Source: Chimonanthus salicifolius (lineage: Eukaryota > Streptophyta > Magnoliopsida > Laurales > Calycanthaceae). From it: a DNA stretch of 64,000 nucleotides. Made by a program: the position numbers and the translations under genes. The DNA is taken from contig CM023535.1 in NCBI GenBank assembly GCA_013350335.1, forward strand, positions 24,707,746-24,771,745, read 5' to 3'. A model generated the notes under the pieces. The model made no database searches and was not told where the DNA came from. It saw only the letters and a program-made list of their open reading frames with translations. This document shows, in pieces, positions 47,545 to 60,278 of the stretch (its first letter is position 1; each line of letters starts with the position of its first letter).

Positions 47545-48076
47545 TGTGTTGGCGATCATTCATCAATGACAGACGATGAACAATCGTGCCTTTGCAATCA
47601 GTCGTGTAGAAAATCGAAGGTTCTGGATGGACTGGACTGTTAAACACAAGTGGTCTCTAGACGATACAATTGTGGCCACGATCGATCGTCTGATACCTTA
47701 ACTAGTCAATCGTGTAGGCAATCTATCGCTGAGACAGGACATTAGCTGAACTTAAACAAGGCCTGGAAATCTTGATCACAAATGATCAATCGGGTATACG
47801 ATCGATCGTGTGTACAGGGCTGGAACACATCGGCATCACGATCAGTCGCCCTAGGTCTAGATAAGACTTAACACTGAAAAATAAAGTTAGTCTGAGGCCG
47901 ATACATTCATCAACCCATGATTTGTCTCCAGGATACACGGACGATCAGTCGTGTGTTACGATCAATCGTAGGTTACCGTTTTTGTGCCGTTACTGTGCAT
48001 TAAATGCACAATGGTCGAGTTGATGAAAGTAACTCAAACACGGACAATCGATCTCTAGGACACGATCAATCGTGTG
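47545..48076 (+). repeat. CGATCAATCGTG palindrome cluster in Sirevirus LTR U3
   Basis: Near-palindromes occur at 47678-47693 (CACGATCGATCGTCTG), 47797-47812 (TACGATCGATCGTGTG), about 47837, 47941-47970 (two copies) and 48061-48076 (CACGATCAATCGTGTG), with decayed ones from about 47545. All lie in the 560 bp before the TATA box. Confidence 0.82.
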
Positions 48077-48106
48077 TTTCTGAGATTCAAAAAATTCCAG
48101 TTTGCC

Positions 48107-48114
48107 TATAAATA
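48107..48114 (+). promoter_or_regulatory. TATA box of Sirevirus LTR
   Basis: TATAAATA, about 30 bp after the last palindrome of the cluster. Transcription would start near 48140. Confidence 0.6.
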
Positions 48115-48873
48115 CTGCACTGTTTGGTGTGTTTGAGTGGTTGGAAACAAGAGATTTGTTCTTCATCTACTAAAGTTAATCCCTCAAAATACCAAGGCAT
48201 TAGTGGCTTATTCTCTCTTGGCAATTCATTTGCAAAATCATTCAAGTATCCAATCGGTTTAGATTGAGATCAAGAGAGAAGGATTAAGCCCACTTCTAGG
48301 ATAGAAATTGTGACCTCAATTTTCTATAAGCCCTCCCAAGGAAGGATTGTGGTTACTCTACACGGCGGATCGTCAGGATTGTACGAGCTCACATTGGGAG
48401 TAATTCAAGGAGCACATCTACATTTGCAAAGTTCTTCAAAGTCAAGTGCTTCTTCGTTTGATTTTACTTTAAAAATCATTCATCATTGTGAAGTGGATTG
48501 AAGAGATTGTTATTCTCTTGAACCACTACAAAAAGTAGTGGGATAAGAATTGGGTGAAAGTCTCAATCAATTGGACAGGTGGAAGTCCTATTCTATTGTA
48601 TTGGTGTAATTTCAACATAATAGCCCAAGGTTGGGTGAGTCTCAACAGTGGATGTAGGTTGTTTAACCGAACCACTATACATCTTATGCATTAGTGTTTA
48701 CTTGTGTGATTGTTTATAATCTTGCACACTTGGAAATCACACACTTGATTAATTTTTTTTATTCCCAATACATTTCATATTAATCAAGGAAATTTGCAAA
48801 AGGTCATAAAATTTGTGATTACCCTATTCACCCCCTCTAGGGTTAATATGATTCTAGCACAAGTGAACTTTCA

Positions 48874-50005
48874 ATTCTCAAATATAAGCATGTTTTCTTA
48901 TTATATGTTTCCAAATAGTTCAAATGAAGTATGTTAGCATTTCAGAAATCAACTTGCATAATTTTAAAAGAAAACAATACACAATTGGCATAGTAATAGC
49001 CAAAAATATTGGGGGAATACACACTAGTGCTTCAATAATGTAGGATAACCTACCTGGTTGGAGATGATCAGCGAAGGGGATCACTCACAAAGTCGCACGA
49101 ACGGTGTTGAGGTTATCCTTGTTTCCTTCATTCGTACAAGTGTCAAAACATTAATAATCATATCATTAACTTAATTAAGTCAAATGTATTTAATTTCTAA
49201 TCTTTCCATTAAAACTTTCATATATAAGCTCTAAACAGGGCTTAGGAACCAAGTGGGTGATGCTTGGTGAAGTCTAAGAGATCCAAATAAGTAATCATAA
49301 TCACTTGTATTAGACCTTGTAAAACTGTCCCTAACTCAGGCCGATACATAGACACTGTCGACATATCAGCTAGGATAGAGTCGACACATTGACGCTCTCG
49401 ATGTGTTGATTGAGGTTCTGGTTGCACAACTTTGTACTTTTCTATCTGTTCTCAGATTGATACTATCGTCCCCGAAGATGTACCGACTGGATCCGCTCGA
49501 CACATCAGTGATGTCGATGTGTCGCCCTGGGTTTAGTCTGTACTTCTTATGATTGGTCTTAGATGGATAGTGTCGTGTAGGTCGATACATAGAAGGGTTA
49601 CAAAGTCGACACATCGGTGATGTCGACATGTCGACCTGGGTTCTGATCTGTATTTTGTTGTTGGTCTTAGATCGATAGTATCAGTTATGTCGATATATCG
49701 ATCGGATAGAGTTTTGGTTTTAAGACAGGGTCGACACATCAGTGGAATCAACATGTCGACTGGAGACCATTTCATCTGTAAATTACTTCCAAATCAACAC
49801 ATCGACACTGTCGATGTATCGTCCTAGATTTTGCTCCACCTATCGATGATACAAATGTATCGTCCTAAGGAGCTCGACGTTCGTTCGGTTTCCACTTTGC
49901 ATGTCTCCTTGCTTGATTCTATCTACTCCTATTTGCATCTACATTACCTTTGGGCATCCTAATGCAGTTATTTTATCTTGAATCACCATGAAAATCGACA
50001 TACCT
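48874..50005. repeat. Palindrome-rich LTR-like region, left part
   Basis: No gene is seen. It continues at 61860 after the gypsy insertion. It contains imperfect palindromes (next entry). Element type and orientation are not settled. Confidence 0.45.
49340..49865. repeat. CGACACATC / GATGTGTCG palindrome cluster, left part
   Basis: About seven imperfect palindromes, for example 49498-49524 (arms CGACACATC and GATGTGTCG) and about 49797-49822 (ACATCGACA, C, TGTCGATGT). Others are near 49345, 49379, 49608, 49690 and 49733. Spacing is roughly 50-110 bp. Confidence 0.82.
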
Positions 50006-51690
50006 TGTCACGCCCCGAACCCAGATGTGGGCCCGGAACGCGACTAAATTTTTTTTTTTAAACAATAAACTCTAATCACCCAACGTCATAACTGGGCTGG
50101 ATCTTCAAGATTACGAAATCCCGATCCTAGAAAATGTCACACGTGCTTTTCACACATGGACTCAAACATATACCATATGTCCCCATATACAACCCATATC
50201 ACACAACGAATATTTTTATCCATCAACGTTACGTACAAAAGCATAGTGGATATAATGTATACGACATTAAAACTTACAGACATGAGTTTCTTATGCCACA
50301 TGAGGCATATTTATTACAAATACTCAAACATATTTAAGCAAGCAAATGGTTTTCATGTGCGGAAAACCTTAGGAACTTCTAAGTTCCTACTTTCAACGAG
50401 GCACCACTGGTCCCTCCAATCCCTCCTCTGGTTCAGATCCTGCATTGTAAGGGACGTGAGCAACAGCCCAGTGGGGAGAACTCACCATAAAATCCAATAT
50501 ACAATATTCATGGAATAAATAACAATGCATACTCCATAAATGAAACGCAGTTAATCCACTTAACTCACTTTCACCATAACATCCAACATATTATATGAAA
50601 CAATAAATAATGCATGTTTCATGAATGCAATGCGGTTAATCCACTTAACCCATTTTCACCCTAGGATCATCTTCTAAGGTTTTTACTCAGATTGTATTGT
50701 TAACACCGGGGTCGGTCCCCAGCCATGTTACAACACCGGGGTCAGTCCCCATTTAAAGTTCCAACCATAACTAATATTAATTCCTCCACGGAAATAATAT
50801 AGCAACTTGCAAATGCATAAGGTCTCCACGACCCGGTCTACTAGCCCATCCAACACCAACGGTTGATGGCGGTCGACCACAGCCTACTAACACGTCCAAC
50901 CCAGCGGTTCGCAAACGGTGTTCGGCTAATCTCAGCAATTATAGCCCAACGGCAAATATCAAACTTTACAAAGTTATTATCTTCCACAGATTTAACTTAT
51001 GAACATAATTATCACATGCAAATGTCAAATGCATGATAATGCATGATTTTCAGTGCCCTCTTTACACAGGGACTTATTCTGAGAGAACCACCATATTTCA
51101 GTCTTACCATTTGGTGTATCCAATACCAATACAAGAGATCAATAAAATAATCAATATCACACAACATATAAAACTGGATTTAATAACACGAATGCCTTCA
51201 CCCAGTTTTTACCCAACAATTCCCAGACACTCCATGGGTCCATACTGCGTTAGAGACTACAAGTCCTCGACTCCCCGACACCATTTTAACGCCTACGTTC
51301 TAAAAAGTTAGAACATTTACATCCCTTACATGTAGGCAGTGTCAAGTCTCGTATTCTGGACCTATATAGCCTTTTCCATCTTTAATTGACCATGGGTCCC
51401 ATTTCAGTCTGGTGTTAGTGGGTTTAACATATAACACAATACAAGTGTTGGTTCGAGTCTCCTCACCTTCTTCGGTTGAGTTTTTCACAGAAAATCTGTA
51501 AGATAGAGTAAAATGTATAAATTTTCTATTTGTCAGTATATACGCATAATAATTTCCCACAACCCGTGCTATTTTTCCAGAAAACATGATATGTGTAATG
51601 AGTCACCTAGGCTCTTTCTACTCCTTTAAATTATGTCAGAAAGTTAGTTGTCAGCCATCCAAAACATTACAATAAAATGTAAAATGTAAA

Positions 51691-51945
51691 GTACTCAGTG
51701 CCTTCTCTTGTCTCCTGGAGAAAGGACCATGGAGACGTATTGTGAGAGGCCCAGAGGGTACAGAGACAGTAAAGTAAATAAAAGTACTCAGTGCCCTATC
51801 CTCGTATTGTCTTCTAGAAGAAGGACATATTGAGAATATGGCCCAGAGGGTACAGAGACAGTAAAGTAAATAAAAGTACTCAGTGCCCTATCCTCGTATT
51901 GTCTTCTGGAAGAAGGACGTATTGAGAATATGGCCCAGAGGGTAC
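51691..51945 (-). repeat. 93-bp tandem repeat x 3 (3' LTR)
   Basis: GTACTCAGTGCCYTMTCYTC recurs at 51691, 51784 and 51876. The second and third units are almost identical. Confidence 0.88.
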
Positions 51946-52437
51946 AGTACAGGAATTTAAACACACAAGGCGGAAAAATAAACACACAATAGTCAGCTGG
52001 GGTTAATCTTTTCCCCGATTTTACTTAGGGTCAAAAATTATATTTTGAACGTAAAATAATACAAATCTTGAGGGTAAAATTTAAATTTTAAGAGGAAATC
52101 TATTTTTCCTCCATTTTAAAAAAAATCTCATTTTTTGAACCCCAATACTAAGCTATTTTACTCTTAATTTACTATGGAGTTAATAAAAATAAAAATAGAA
52201 TTATTTCGATACCTTGGGTGCAAAATTCTGTATAAAATTGACTAAATTTGAAAACCTTTAAAAGAATACGAGAAACCCGAACGTTCGGCTGCTGCTGGTA
52301 TGGCCAAAGCAGGAGAAAGAAGAAGAAAGAAAAGAAAATAGGAGAGAGAGGGCTTGCTATTTTTGAAAGAGGGAGAGAGAGCAAAAGGCAGAGGAGTTTA
52401 TTTTTCTTTACCTTCTGCCTTCCTCGCCGATTACTCC

Positions 52438-52447
52438 TATTTATAGG
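52438..52447 (-). promoter_or_regulatory. TATA box, 3' LTR copy
   Basis: Minus strand CCTATAAATA, same as in the 5' LTR. In a 3' LTR it could drive transcription into flanking DNA to the left. Confidence 0.6.
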
Positions 52448-53521
52448 CAGCCGTATGGATTTTTTAATCATACAGGTTGCCGAAGCTATTCATAGGTTTA
52501 TAGGTTTTTTAACAACTCTGCATTTATTGTTATATATTTTATAATTACTATTACAACTACCACCAACCGCATAGGCAATTGGCGGTGTTATAATCTTCCA
52601 ACACACCTACAAGCTACATCCGTAGCTTTAAAACTCATCTTTCATCTGTTTCTGATATTATTTTATAATATAATATTAGTTTATTCTTTTTACTATTTAC
52701 ATCTATGTCCTTTCTTTTATCGGGGTATTTCAGGGTCTCACTAAATTGATAAAATTAGTTCAGTAGGTCAGGTATTAAAAACTGAGCATGGTATTCAAAT
52801 TTGGAGTGAAATCTATCTCAAAAACCCAGTGTTTTTGCTAAAAATCACCGTTTTAAGAAAATCTCCTAATCTTCAAGATCCTTTTTGAAAGTATCCCACC
52901 TTATAGTTTGATAGAGTAAATTTGTCTGATAAAAACATTCTAAAGTTTCAAAGGGTTTTGAAGTCAAAAACCACATTTTCTAAGTGAAAGAATATTCAAC
53001 GGCCCATATTTCATGGCTTAAAATAAATATAAAAAACTAACTATTTTAGAGTGTAAAGAAATAAACAACTTAGTTATAATACAGATTGAGTACTGACTCT
53101 CTCTGTATATTTTTAGGACTTCCTCTACCCTGTCAAATTGGGGTTTTACCACTTTAAAACTTAGGGGTAAAATAAATTAGCGAAATTATAGCGAGATTGG
53201 CATGTTATTAGGTCCGGAATTTAAAAATAACGCATAATATAAAATTTGAAGTTCAAACTAAATCAAATGACTGAATTTATACAGCAGCTAAGGTTTAAGC
53301 CTAAAATAATATTATTATTATATTCGTAACTCACCCATATATCTTTGAAACTTAATTAGAAGAGTTACCGGATTCGGATCAAGTCAAACTTAGATCCGTT
53401 AAAAAAACTTATTTGATACACTTTACGATTAGAGGAAAATATTTCATAATTAACGGATAAAAATTATTTAATTAATCCTAATTAATCATAATTAACTCCT
53501 AAATTGGGCTGGGGTATTATA

Positions 53522-53538
53522 TCCCACCCCCCTTAAAG
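53522..53538 (-). other. Polypurine tract of Tekay-like element
   Basis: Minus strand CTTTAAGGGGGGTGGGA lies directly before the 3' LTR, after GGGACGAAATTT. Confidence 0.93.
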
Positions 53539-55552
53539 AAATTTCGTCCCGAAATTTAAATAGAAAAAGAAAATCGTACCTTTTATTAGCGAAGAGACTC
53601 GGGTATACTTTCCTCATAGTCGATTCTGGTTCCCAAGTGACGTGCTGAGTTCCTTGGTGTTGCCATAACACCTGCACTAGTGGTATAGTTTTTCGTCGAA
53701 GTACCTGAGTCCTAGTATCTTGGATCTCAAGGGGTATTTCTTCAAAAGTTAGATCTTCAGCGATTTCAATGTCTTCCACGTTTAACACGTGAGATGGATC
53801 TGGTTCGTATTTCCTGAGCACAGACACATGAAATGTATTGTGTACCTTTTCTAGGCTTGGAGGTACTGCAATCTGATAAGCAACTTCTCCGATTCTCTTC
53901 AAAACTTCGAAAGGTCCAACGTATCGTGGTGACAACTTTCCTCTACGTCCAAATCTCTGTATTCCATGACGTGGAGCTACACGTAGGAACACAAAGTCTC
54001 CGACTTCAAATTCTAATGGTCTCCGTCTTTTATCAGCGTAACTTTTTTGTCGGCTTTGAGCGGTTTTAAGACGTTGCTTTATGACTTCCACTTGTTCTGT
54101 CGTTTCACGTACCATATCTGGTCCTAACAAAGCTATGTCTCCTACTTCTGTCCAACACAAAGGTGATCTACAGGGTCTACCGTATAAAGCCTCGTACGGT
54201 GCCATTTGTATACTTGACTGATAGCTGTTGTTGTATACAAATTCAATTAAAGCTAAATGATCTTCCCAACTTCCTTGCATGTCCATGACACATGCTCTCA
54301 ACATGTCTTCTAATGTTTGGATAGTCCTCTCAGACTGACCATCTGTCTGAGGATGAAATGCTGTACTAAAACATAACCTGGTGCCTAACTGCGTCTGTAA
54401 TCCCTGCCAAAATCGAGAGACAAATCGGGTATCTCTATCTGACACGATGGAGACTGGCACTCCATGTAGTCGGACTATCTCCTTGATATACAACTTACTC
54501 AGAGTGGTCAAAGTGTCTTTCTTCTGGATAGGTAGAAAATGGGCTGACTTAGTCAGTCGGTCCACAATTACCCATATAGAGTCATTCTTCCTTGCTGATT
54601 TTGGAAATCCTGTTACAAAATCCATGGTAATATGTTCCCACTTCCATTTGGCTACTGGAAGAGGTTGCATTTTTCCACCAGGTCGTTGATGTTCAGCTTT
54701 GACTTGTTGGCAGGTTAAACATTTAGAAACAAAGTCGGCCACTTCCCTCTTCATTCCTTTCCACCAGAATTGTCGGCATAAATCGCGATACATCTTGGTA
54801 CTACCAGGATGAACGGCAAACTTAGACTGGTGGAAATGTCTAAGCACTTCCTTTCTGTATCCTTCTGACTCTGGGACAAACAATCGTCCTTTGAAAGTTA
54901 AACCTCCGTCGGTTCTAACCTTCCAATCTTCTAACCCTGCTCCACTCGATAGTTGAGCTATCACTTCTTGTGCCTCAACATCGCTTTGCTGTCGTTCCAG
55001 TACTATTCCGACTATTTCGGGTTGCAACACTAGATTTTGAATCCATGCTGATTCCCTACTTTCAACCAATTCTAAATCATAGTCAGATAAAATTTCTAAT
55101 AATTTCCATTGTAATGACGCTACTTTTGCAACATCACCACGAGACTTCCTACTTAGAGCATCTGCTACCACATTAGCTTTTCCAGGATGGTAGGAGAGTT
55201 CAAAGTCATAATCTCCTAAATACTCCATCCATCTCCGTTGCCTCATATTTAAATCTTTCTGAGTGAATAAATACTTGAGACTATGGTGATCAGAAAAGAC
55301 ATTGAATCGTTCACCATATAAGTAATGTCTCCAAAGTTTCAGGGCAAACACTACTACTGCTAGTTCTAAGTCATGAGTGGGGTAGTTTTGCTCGTGTCCT
55401 TTCAACTGTCTGGACCCATAAGCAACTACTTTTCCCTCTTGCATTAAAACACATCCTAATCCCAGTTTGGAAGCATCACAATAGACCTCATAACCACGTC
55501 TTTGTTCAGGTATGATTAACACAGGAGAGGTGGTTAGTCTATCCTTTAGGTC

Positions 55553-55555
55553 CTA
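55553..55555 (-). other. Amber codon interrupting gag-pol
   Basis: TAG on the minus strand follows CEKAF and is followed in the same frame by [12 protein letters not shown]. The 58150 and 55522 positions differ by a multiple of three, so no frameshift is involved. A single C-to-T change from CAG would explain it. Confidence 0.9.
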
Positions 55556-58150
55556 AAATGCTTTCTCACAGTCTTCTGTCCACTCGAATTTGACATCTTT
55601 TCGTGTCAAACGAGTCATTGGTACTGCAATTTGAGAGAAATTTGGGATAAATTTTCGGTAATAGCCAGCTAAACCCATAAAACTTCGAATTTCTGTAACA
55701 TTTTTAGGCCTTTCCCAATTCATAACTGTTTTCACTTTTACCGGATCCACCGAAATTCCATCTGCTGACACCACATGTCCGAGAAATTGGACTTGTGTCA
55801 GCCAAAATTCACATTTACTGAGTTTAGCATATAATTGGTGATCCCGTAAAGTCTGTAAAATGACACGTAGATGTTGTTCATGTTCCTCTTCAGTCGACGA
55901 ATATATTAAAATATCATCGATGAAGACGATTACGAATTCTCTTAAATATGGTCGGAAAATCCGATTCATCAAATCCATGAAAGTTGCTGGTGCATTTGTT
56001 ACTCCAAAAGGCATGACCAGAAACTCATATAAGCTATATTGGGTACGAAAAGCAGTTTTGGGAATATCTTCCTCCCTGACTCGAAGTTGGTGATACACAG
56101 ATCTCAAGTCAATTTTTGAGAAACACCTTGCTCCTCTCAACAAGTCAAATAGATCATCTATTCTAGGCAATGGGTACTTGTTTTTTATGGTTACTTGGTT
56201 CAATGGCCGGTAATCTATACACATTCTCAGTGACCCATCTTTCTTTTTTACAAAGAGAGCTGGTGCACCCCAAGGTGAATTACTCAAACGAATGAAACCA
56301 AGTTGGAGAAGTTCATCTATTTGCTTGGCTAACTCTTTTTGTTCGGCCGGCGCCATCCTATATGGTGCCATAGATATAGGAGATTTCCCAGGCTGCAGGT
56401 CAATTACAAAGTCTATCTCTCGGCGTGGAGGTAAACCACTGAGTTTATCTGGAAATACATCTGGAAACTCACAAACCACTCGAGGCAAACTGGCTTCTAT
56501 ACCTTCTACATCCTCCCATCCCATGCTAGCTACAATTCTACCTGGATATGCCTTCAAACCAGAGAACTGAACTCTGATGTTCTCATATGGTACTAATTTT
56601 TCTACAAATCGGACTCTGGTCGGTGATATCCCATAAATCTTTCTTTGTACGTAATCTATCAAAACCTGGTGTGCAGTTAACCAATCCATTCCTAGAATGA
56701 TGTCAAAATCTGTCATTTCTATTAAAAAGAAATCATATACTATATCTAGATCATTCATTCTAAGAACACAGGATTCGCATATCTGATCAACCCGTACTTT
56801 CTTTCCTAATGGTGACACTACCATCAAAGGTTTGGTGGCAACTACTGATGATAAATTCAATTTATCCCGACATGATTTAGAGATGAATGAATGTGAAGCG
56901 CCAGTATCTACTAATACTTGTGCCATGAAACTAAAAAGAGGTATGGTACCTTCCATTACAGCGTTCTCTGTCGGCTCCTCCTCCTGGGTTCCCACGGTGT
57001 AGACTCTTCCTCGAGTCGTCTGAGAGCGTCCTTGATTTCTAGCTTCTCCAGTCCTTCGTGGCGCATTTCCAGATGCCACTGAACCTCTGGAGGGTGGTGG
57101 AGTAGACTGCAATTGAGATTGCATCGGTTTAACATTCTGAGAAGGTCCTGCCATGTTGCTTCCGGTGTCAGGATAAGGACAATCTTTAATGAAATGTCCC
57201 ATTTGTTTGCATCTGAAGCATACTCGGCTGTCAGCTGCTGGAACGTTGTTCTGTGGGCATTGCTTTACCGTGTGACCCGGCTGATTACACGTGTAGCATA
57301 CCACTTGCCTAGGCCCAGTGTAACTGGTCTGTCCAACAAATGTTTGTCCTTTCCTAGAGAATGAACTTTTACTAAATTTCCTCTTTTTGTTAGGCAGAGG
57401 AGGTTTCGGTGCATCTCCTTGCCGAGACCGATCCACATTTCTGTTAGTGGTGTCAACTGCTTCTACCATAGAAGCTCGACTAATCACCTCTTCTAAAGTG
57501 GCAAATTGAATTCCTGCCACTTGCCGCTGAAGGAAAGGACGAAGTCCCTCAACATAATGGTGGATTTTCTCCTCCTCATTGTCAAAGATGCGGGGAGCAT
57601 ATTGACAAAGATTTAGAAACTTTGCGGTGTACTGGGCTACCGTATCGGAGCCCTGTTTGAGATCGAGGAATTGTCTCCTCTTAGCATCCCTTGCCACCTT
57701 TGGATAGTAGCGAGAAAGGAAAGTTGTAGAGAACTCCTCCCAAGTCATGGGTTCACGGTTTCTCGCATTATATCTGACTTCCCACCATTTATAGGCGTCT
57801 CCCTCCAATTGATAGGTGGCGAGAGTCACCTTTAGGTCCTCAGCTGTGGCTAGAGTGTCGAATATTCGACTCATCTGGTTAATCCAGTTTTCAGCTTCAG
57901 TTGGTTCCGCATTTCCCGAGAAAGTCGGCGGATTCAATTGTTTGAAATTTTTCAGAGCTGAAGTAGCTCTTCCCTCGGGAGTTCTCTCCCGTGGTCGGCG
58001 GAGATCATCTACAACCCTTTGGAAAGCCTCCACAGTGACACGGACTGCGTCTAAGAGTTCAGGTTGATTCCCTGGGGGTGGTACTACATTCTCCCCCTGG
58101 TTTTCAGAATCTCCCCGTGATTCTGACATCCTGAGGATCATAGGTATCAA

Positions 58151-58316
58151 TAACGGAGTTCAAAGTAAAAATTTCATCACAACACACAGTATACTTATAT
58201 ATATTACATTCCAACTCAAGGTTCTATCCACCCATCTTTAAAAACTAAGGAGATGAACCTAAACTCAAACAATCATTCTACTAATTCCCATACACACAGT
58301 CCGAGAGTTGAACCAT
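58151..58316 (-). other. Leader between PBS and gag
   Basis: 166 bp, A/T-rich, no ORF. Typical short leader of the element. Confidence 0.7.
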
Positions 58317-58328
58317 GCTCTGATACCA
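58317..58328 (-). other. Primer-binding site of Tekay-like element
   Basis: Minus strand TGGTATCAGAGC, exact initiator-Met tRNA complement, 3 nt after the LTR end. Confidence 0.95.
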
Positions 58329-60023
58329 CCTTGTCACACCCCGAACCCAGATGTGGGCCCGGAACGCGACTAAATTTTTTTTTTTTTTTTTTAAACAATA
58401 AACTCTAATCACCCAACGTCATAACTGGGCTGGATCTTCAAGATTACGAAATCCCGATCCTAGAAAATGTCACACGTGCTTTTCACACATGGACTCAAAC
58501 ATATACCATATGTCCCCATATACAACCCATATCACACAACGAATATTTTTATCCATCAACGTTACGTACAAAAGCATAGTGGATATAATGTATACGACAT
58601 TAAAACTTACAGACATGAGTTTCTTATGCCACATGAGGCATATTTATTACAAATACTCAAACATATTTAAGCAAGCAAATGGTTTTCATGTGCGGAAAAC
58701 CTTAGGAACTTCTAAGTTCCTACTTTCAACGAGGCACCACTGGTCCCTCCAATCCCTCCTCTGGTTCAGATCCTGCATTGTAAGGGACGTGAGCAACAGC
58801 CCAGTGGGGAGAACTCACCATAAAATCCAATATACAATATTCATGGAATAAATAACAATGCATATTCCATAAATGAAACGCAGTTAATCCACTTAACTCA
58901 CTTTCACCATAACATCCAACATATTATATGAAACAATAAATAATGCATGTTTCATGAATGCAATGCGGTTAATCCACTTAACCCATTTTCACCCTAGGAT
59001 CATCTTCTAAGGTTTTTACTCAGATTGTATTGTTAACACCGGGGTCGGTCCCCAGCCATGTTACAACACCGGGGTCAGTCCCCATTTAAAGTTCCAACCA
59101 TAACTAATATTAATTCCTCCACGGAAATAATATAGCAACTTGCAAATGCATAAGGTCTCCACGACCCGGTCTACTAGCCCATCCAACACCAACGGTTGAT
59201 GGCGGTCGACCACAGCCTACTAACACGTCCAACCCAGCGGTTCGCAAACGGTGTTCGGCTAATCTCAGCAATTATAGCCCAACGGCAAATATCAAACTTT
59301 ACAAAGTTATTATCTTCCACAGATTTAACTTATGAACATAATTATCACATGCAAATGTCAAATGCATGATAATGCATGATTTCCAGTGCCCTCTTTACAC
59401 AGGGACTTATTCTGAGAGAACCACCATATTTCAGTCTTACCATTTGGTGTATCCAATACCAATACAAGAGATCAATAAAATAATCAATATCACACAACAT
59501 ATAAAACTGGATTTAATAACACGAATGCCTTCACCCAGTTTTTACCCAACAATTCCCAGACACTCCATGGGTCCATACTGCGTTAGAGACTACAAGTCCT
59601 CGACTCCCCGACACCATTTTAACGCCTACGTTCTAAAAAGTTAGAACATTTACATCCCTTACATGTAGGCAGTGTCAAGTCTCGTATTCTGGACCTATAT
59701 AGCCTTTTCCATCTTTAATTGACCATGGGTCCCATTTCAGTCTGGTGTTAGTGGGTTTAACATATAACACAATACAAGTGTTGGTTCGAGTCTCCTCACC
59801 TTCTTCGGTTGAGTTTTTCACAGAAAATCTGTAAGATAGAGTAAAATGTATAAATTTTCTATTTGTCAGTATATACGCATAATAATTTCCCACAACCCGT
59901 GCTATTTTTCCAGAAAACATGATATGTGTAATGAGTCACCTAGGCTCTTTCTACTCCTTTAAATTATGTCAGAAAGTTAGTTGTCAGCCATCCAAAAGAT
60001 TACAATAAAATGTAAAATGTAAA

Positions 60024-60278
60024 GTACTCAGTGCCTTCTCTTGTCTCCTGGAGAAAGGACCATGGAGACGTATTGTGAGAGGCCTAGAGGGTACAGAGAC
60101 AGTAAAGTAAATAAAAGTACTCAGTGCCCTATCCTCGTATTGTCTTCTAGAAGAAGGACATATTGAGAATATGGCCCAGAGGGTACAGAGACAGTAAAGT
60201 AAATAAAAGTACTCAGTGCCCTATCCTCGTATTGTCTTCTGGAAGAAGGACGTATTGAGAATATGGCCCAGAGGGTAC
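60024..60278 (-). repeat. 93-bp tandem repeat x 3 (5' LTR)
   Basis: GTACTCAGTGCC at 60024, 60117 and 60209. Same arrangement as in the 3' LTR, so the array predates this insertion. Confidence 0.88.

Larger units (their letters stand above)
47230..48873 (+). mobile_element. Sirevirus-type (Ty1/copia) 3' LTR
   Basis: It starts TGTTAGTGCTGCC after a PPT and ends near GAACTTTCA. A TATA box is at 48107. Near the end it has CCTATTCACCCCCTCTAGGG, the hallmark of Sirevirus/SIRE LTR ends. A palindrome cluster lies upstream of the TATA box. Length is about 1.64 kb. The downstream edge is set by comparison with the inverted copy at 62935 and is approximate. Confidence 0.75.
50006..53521 (-). mobile_element. 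3' LTR of Tekay-like element
   Basis: On the minus strand it begins TATAATACCCCAGCCC and ends GGGGCGTGACA, so the 5' dinucleotide is TA, not TG. It carries a TATA box, a 93-bp tandem repeat and two copies of AACACCGGGGTC. Open frames inside (for example 50134-50518) occur identically in the other LTR and look non-coding. Confidence 0.93.
53492..58150 (-). pseudogene. gag-pol: Tekay-like gag-pol polyprotein, one in-frame amber codon
   Basis: One frame of about 1550 codons makes Gag, protease, RT, RNase H and integrase. Approximate residues: Gag domain 67-235; zinc knuckles C285-C298 and C311-C324 (both CX2CX4HX4C); protease DTG 415-417; RT about 590-800 with FIDD 743-746; RNase H from VYCDAS near 891 with DLELA and FSDHH; integrase zinc region HX8H and CLTC; catalytic Asp in MDFVTG and SDRD and Glu in GQSE with DD35E spacing; [12 protein letters not shown] motif; chromodomain-like end PLVQVLW to WEPE. 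All visible catalytic residues are kept. Codon 866, between RT and RNase H, is TAG. The frame runs through the PPT and stops about 30 nt inside the LTR. The start used lies 167 nt after the PBS; Met4 or Met8 are alternatives. As it stands, translation would end after RT unless the stop is suppressed. Confidence 0.93.

Noticed and set aside
50134..50518. Overlapping 67- and 120-codon plus-strand frames, repeated at 58467-58851
   Set aside because: Duplicated only because they lie in the two LTRs; opposite to element transcription and without protein features.
52172..52544. Short frames near the TATA box of the Tekay-like LTR (also 60505-60877)
   Set aside because: Purine/pyrimidine-rich leader; no motifs; the copies just mirror LTR identity.
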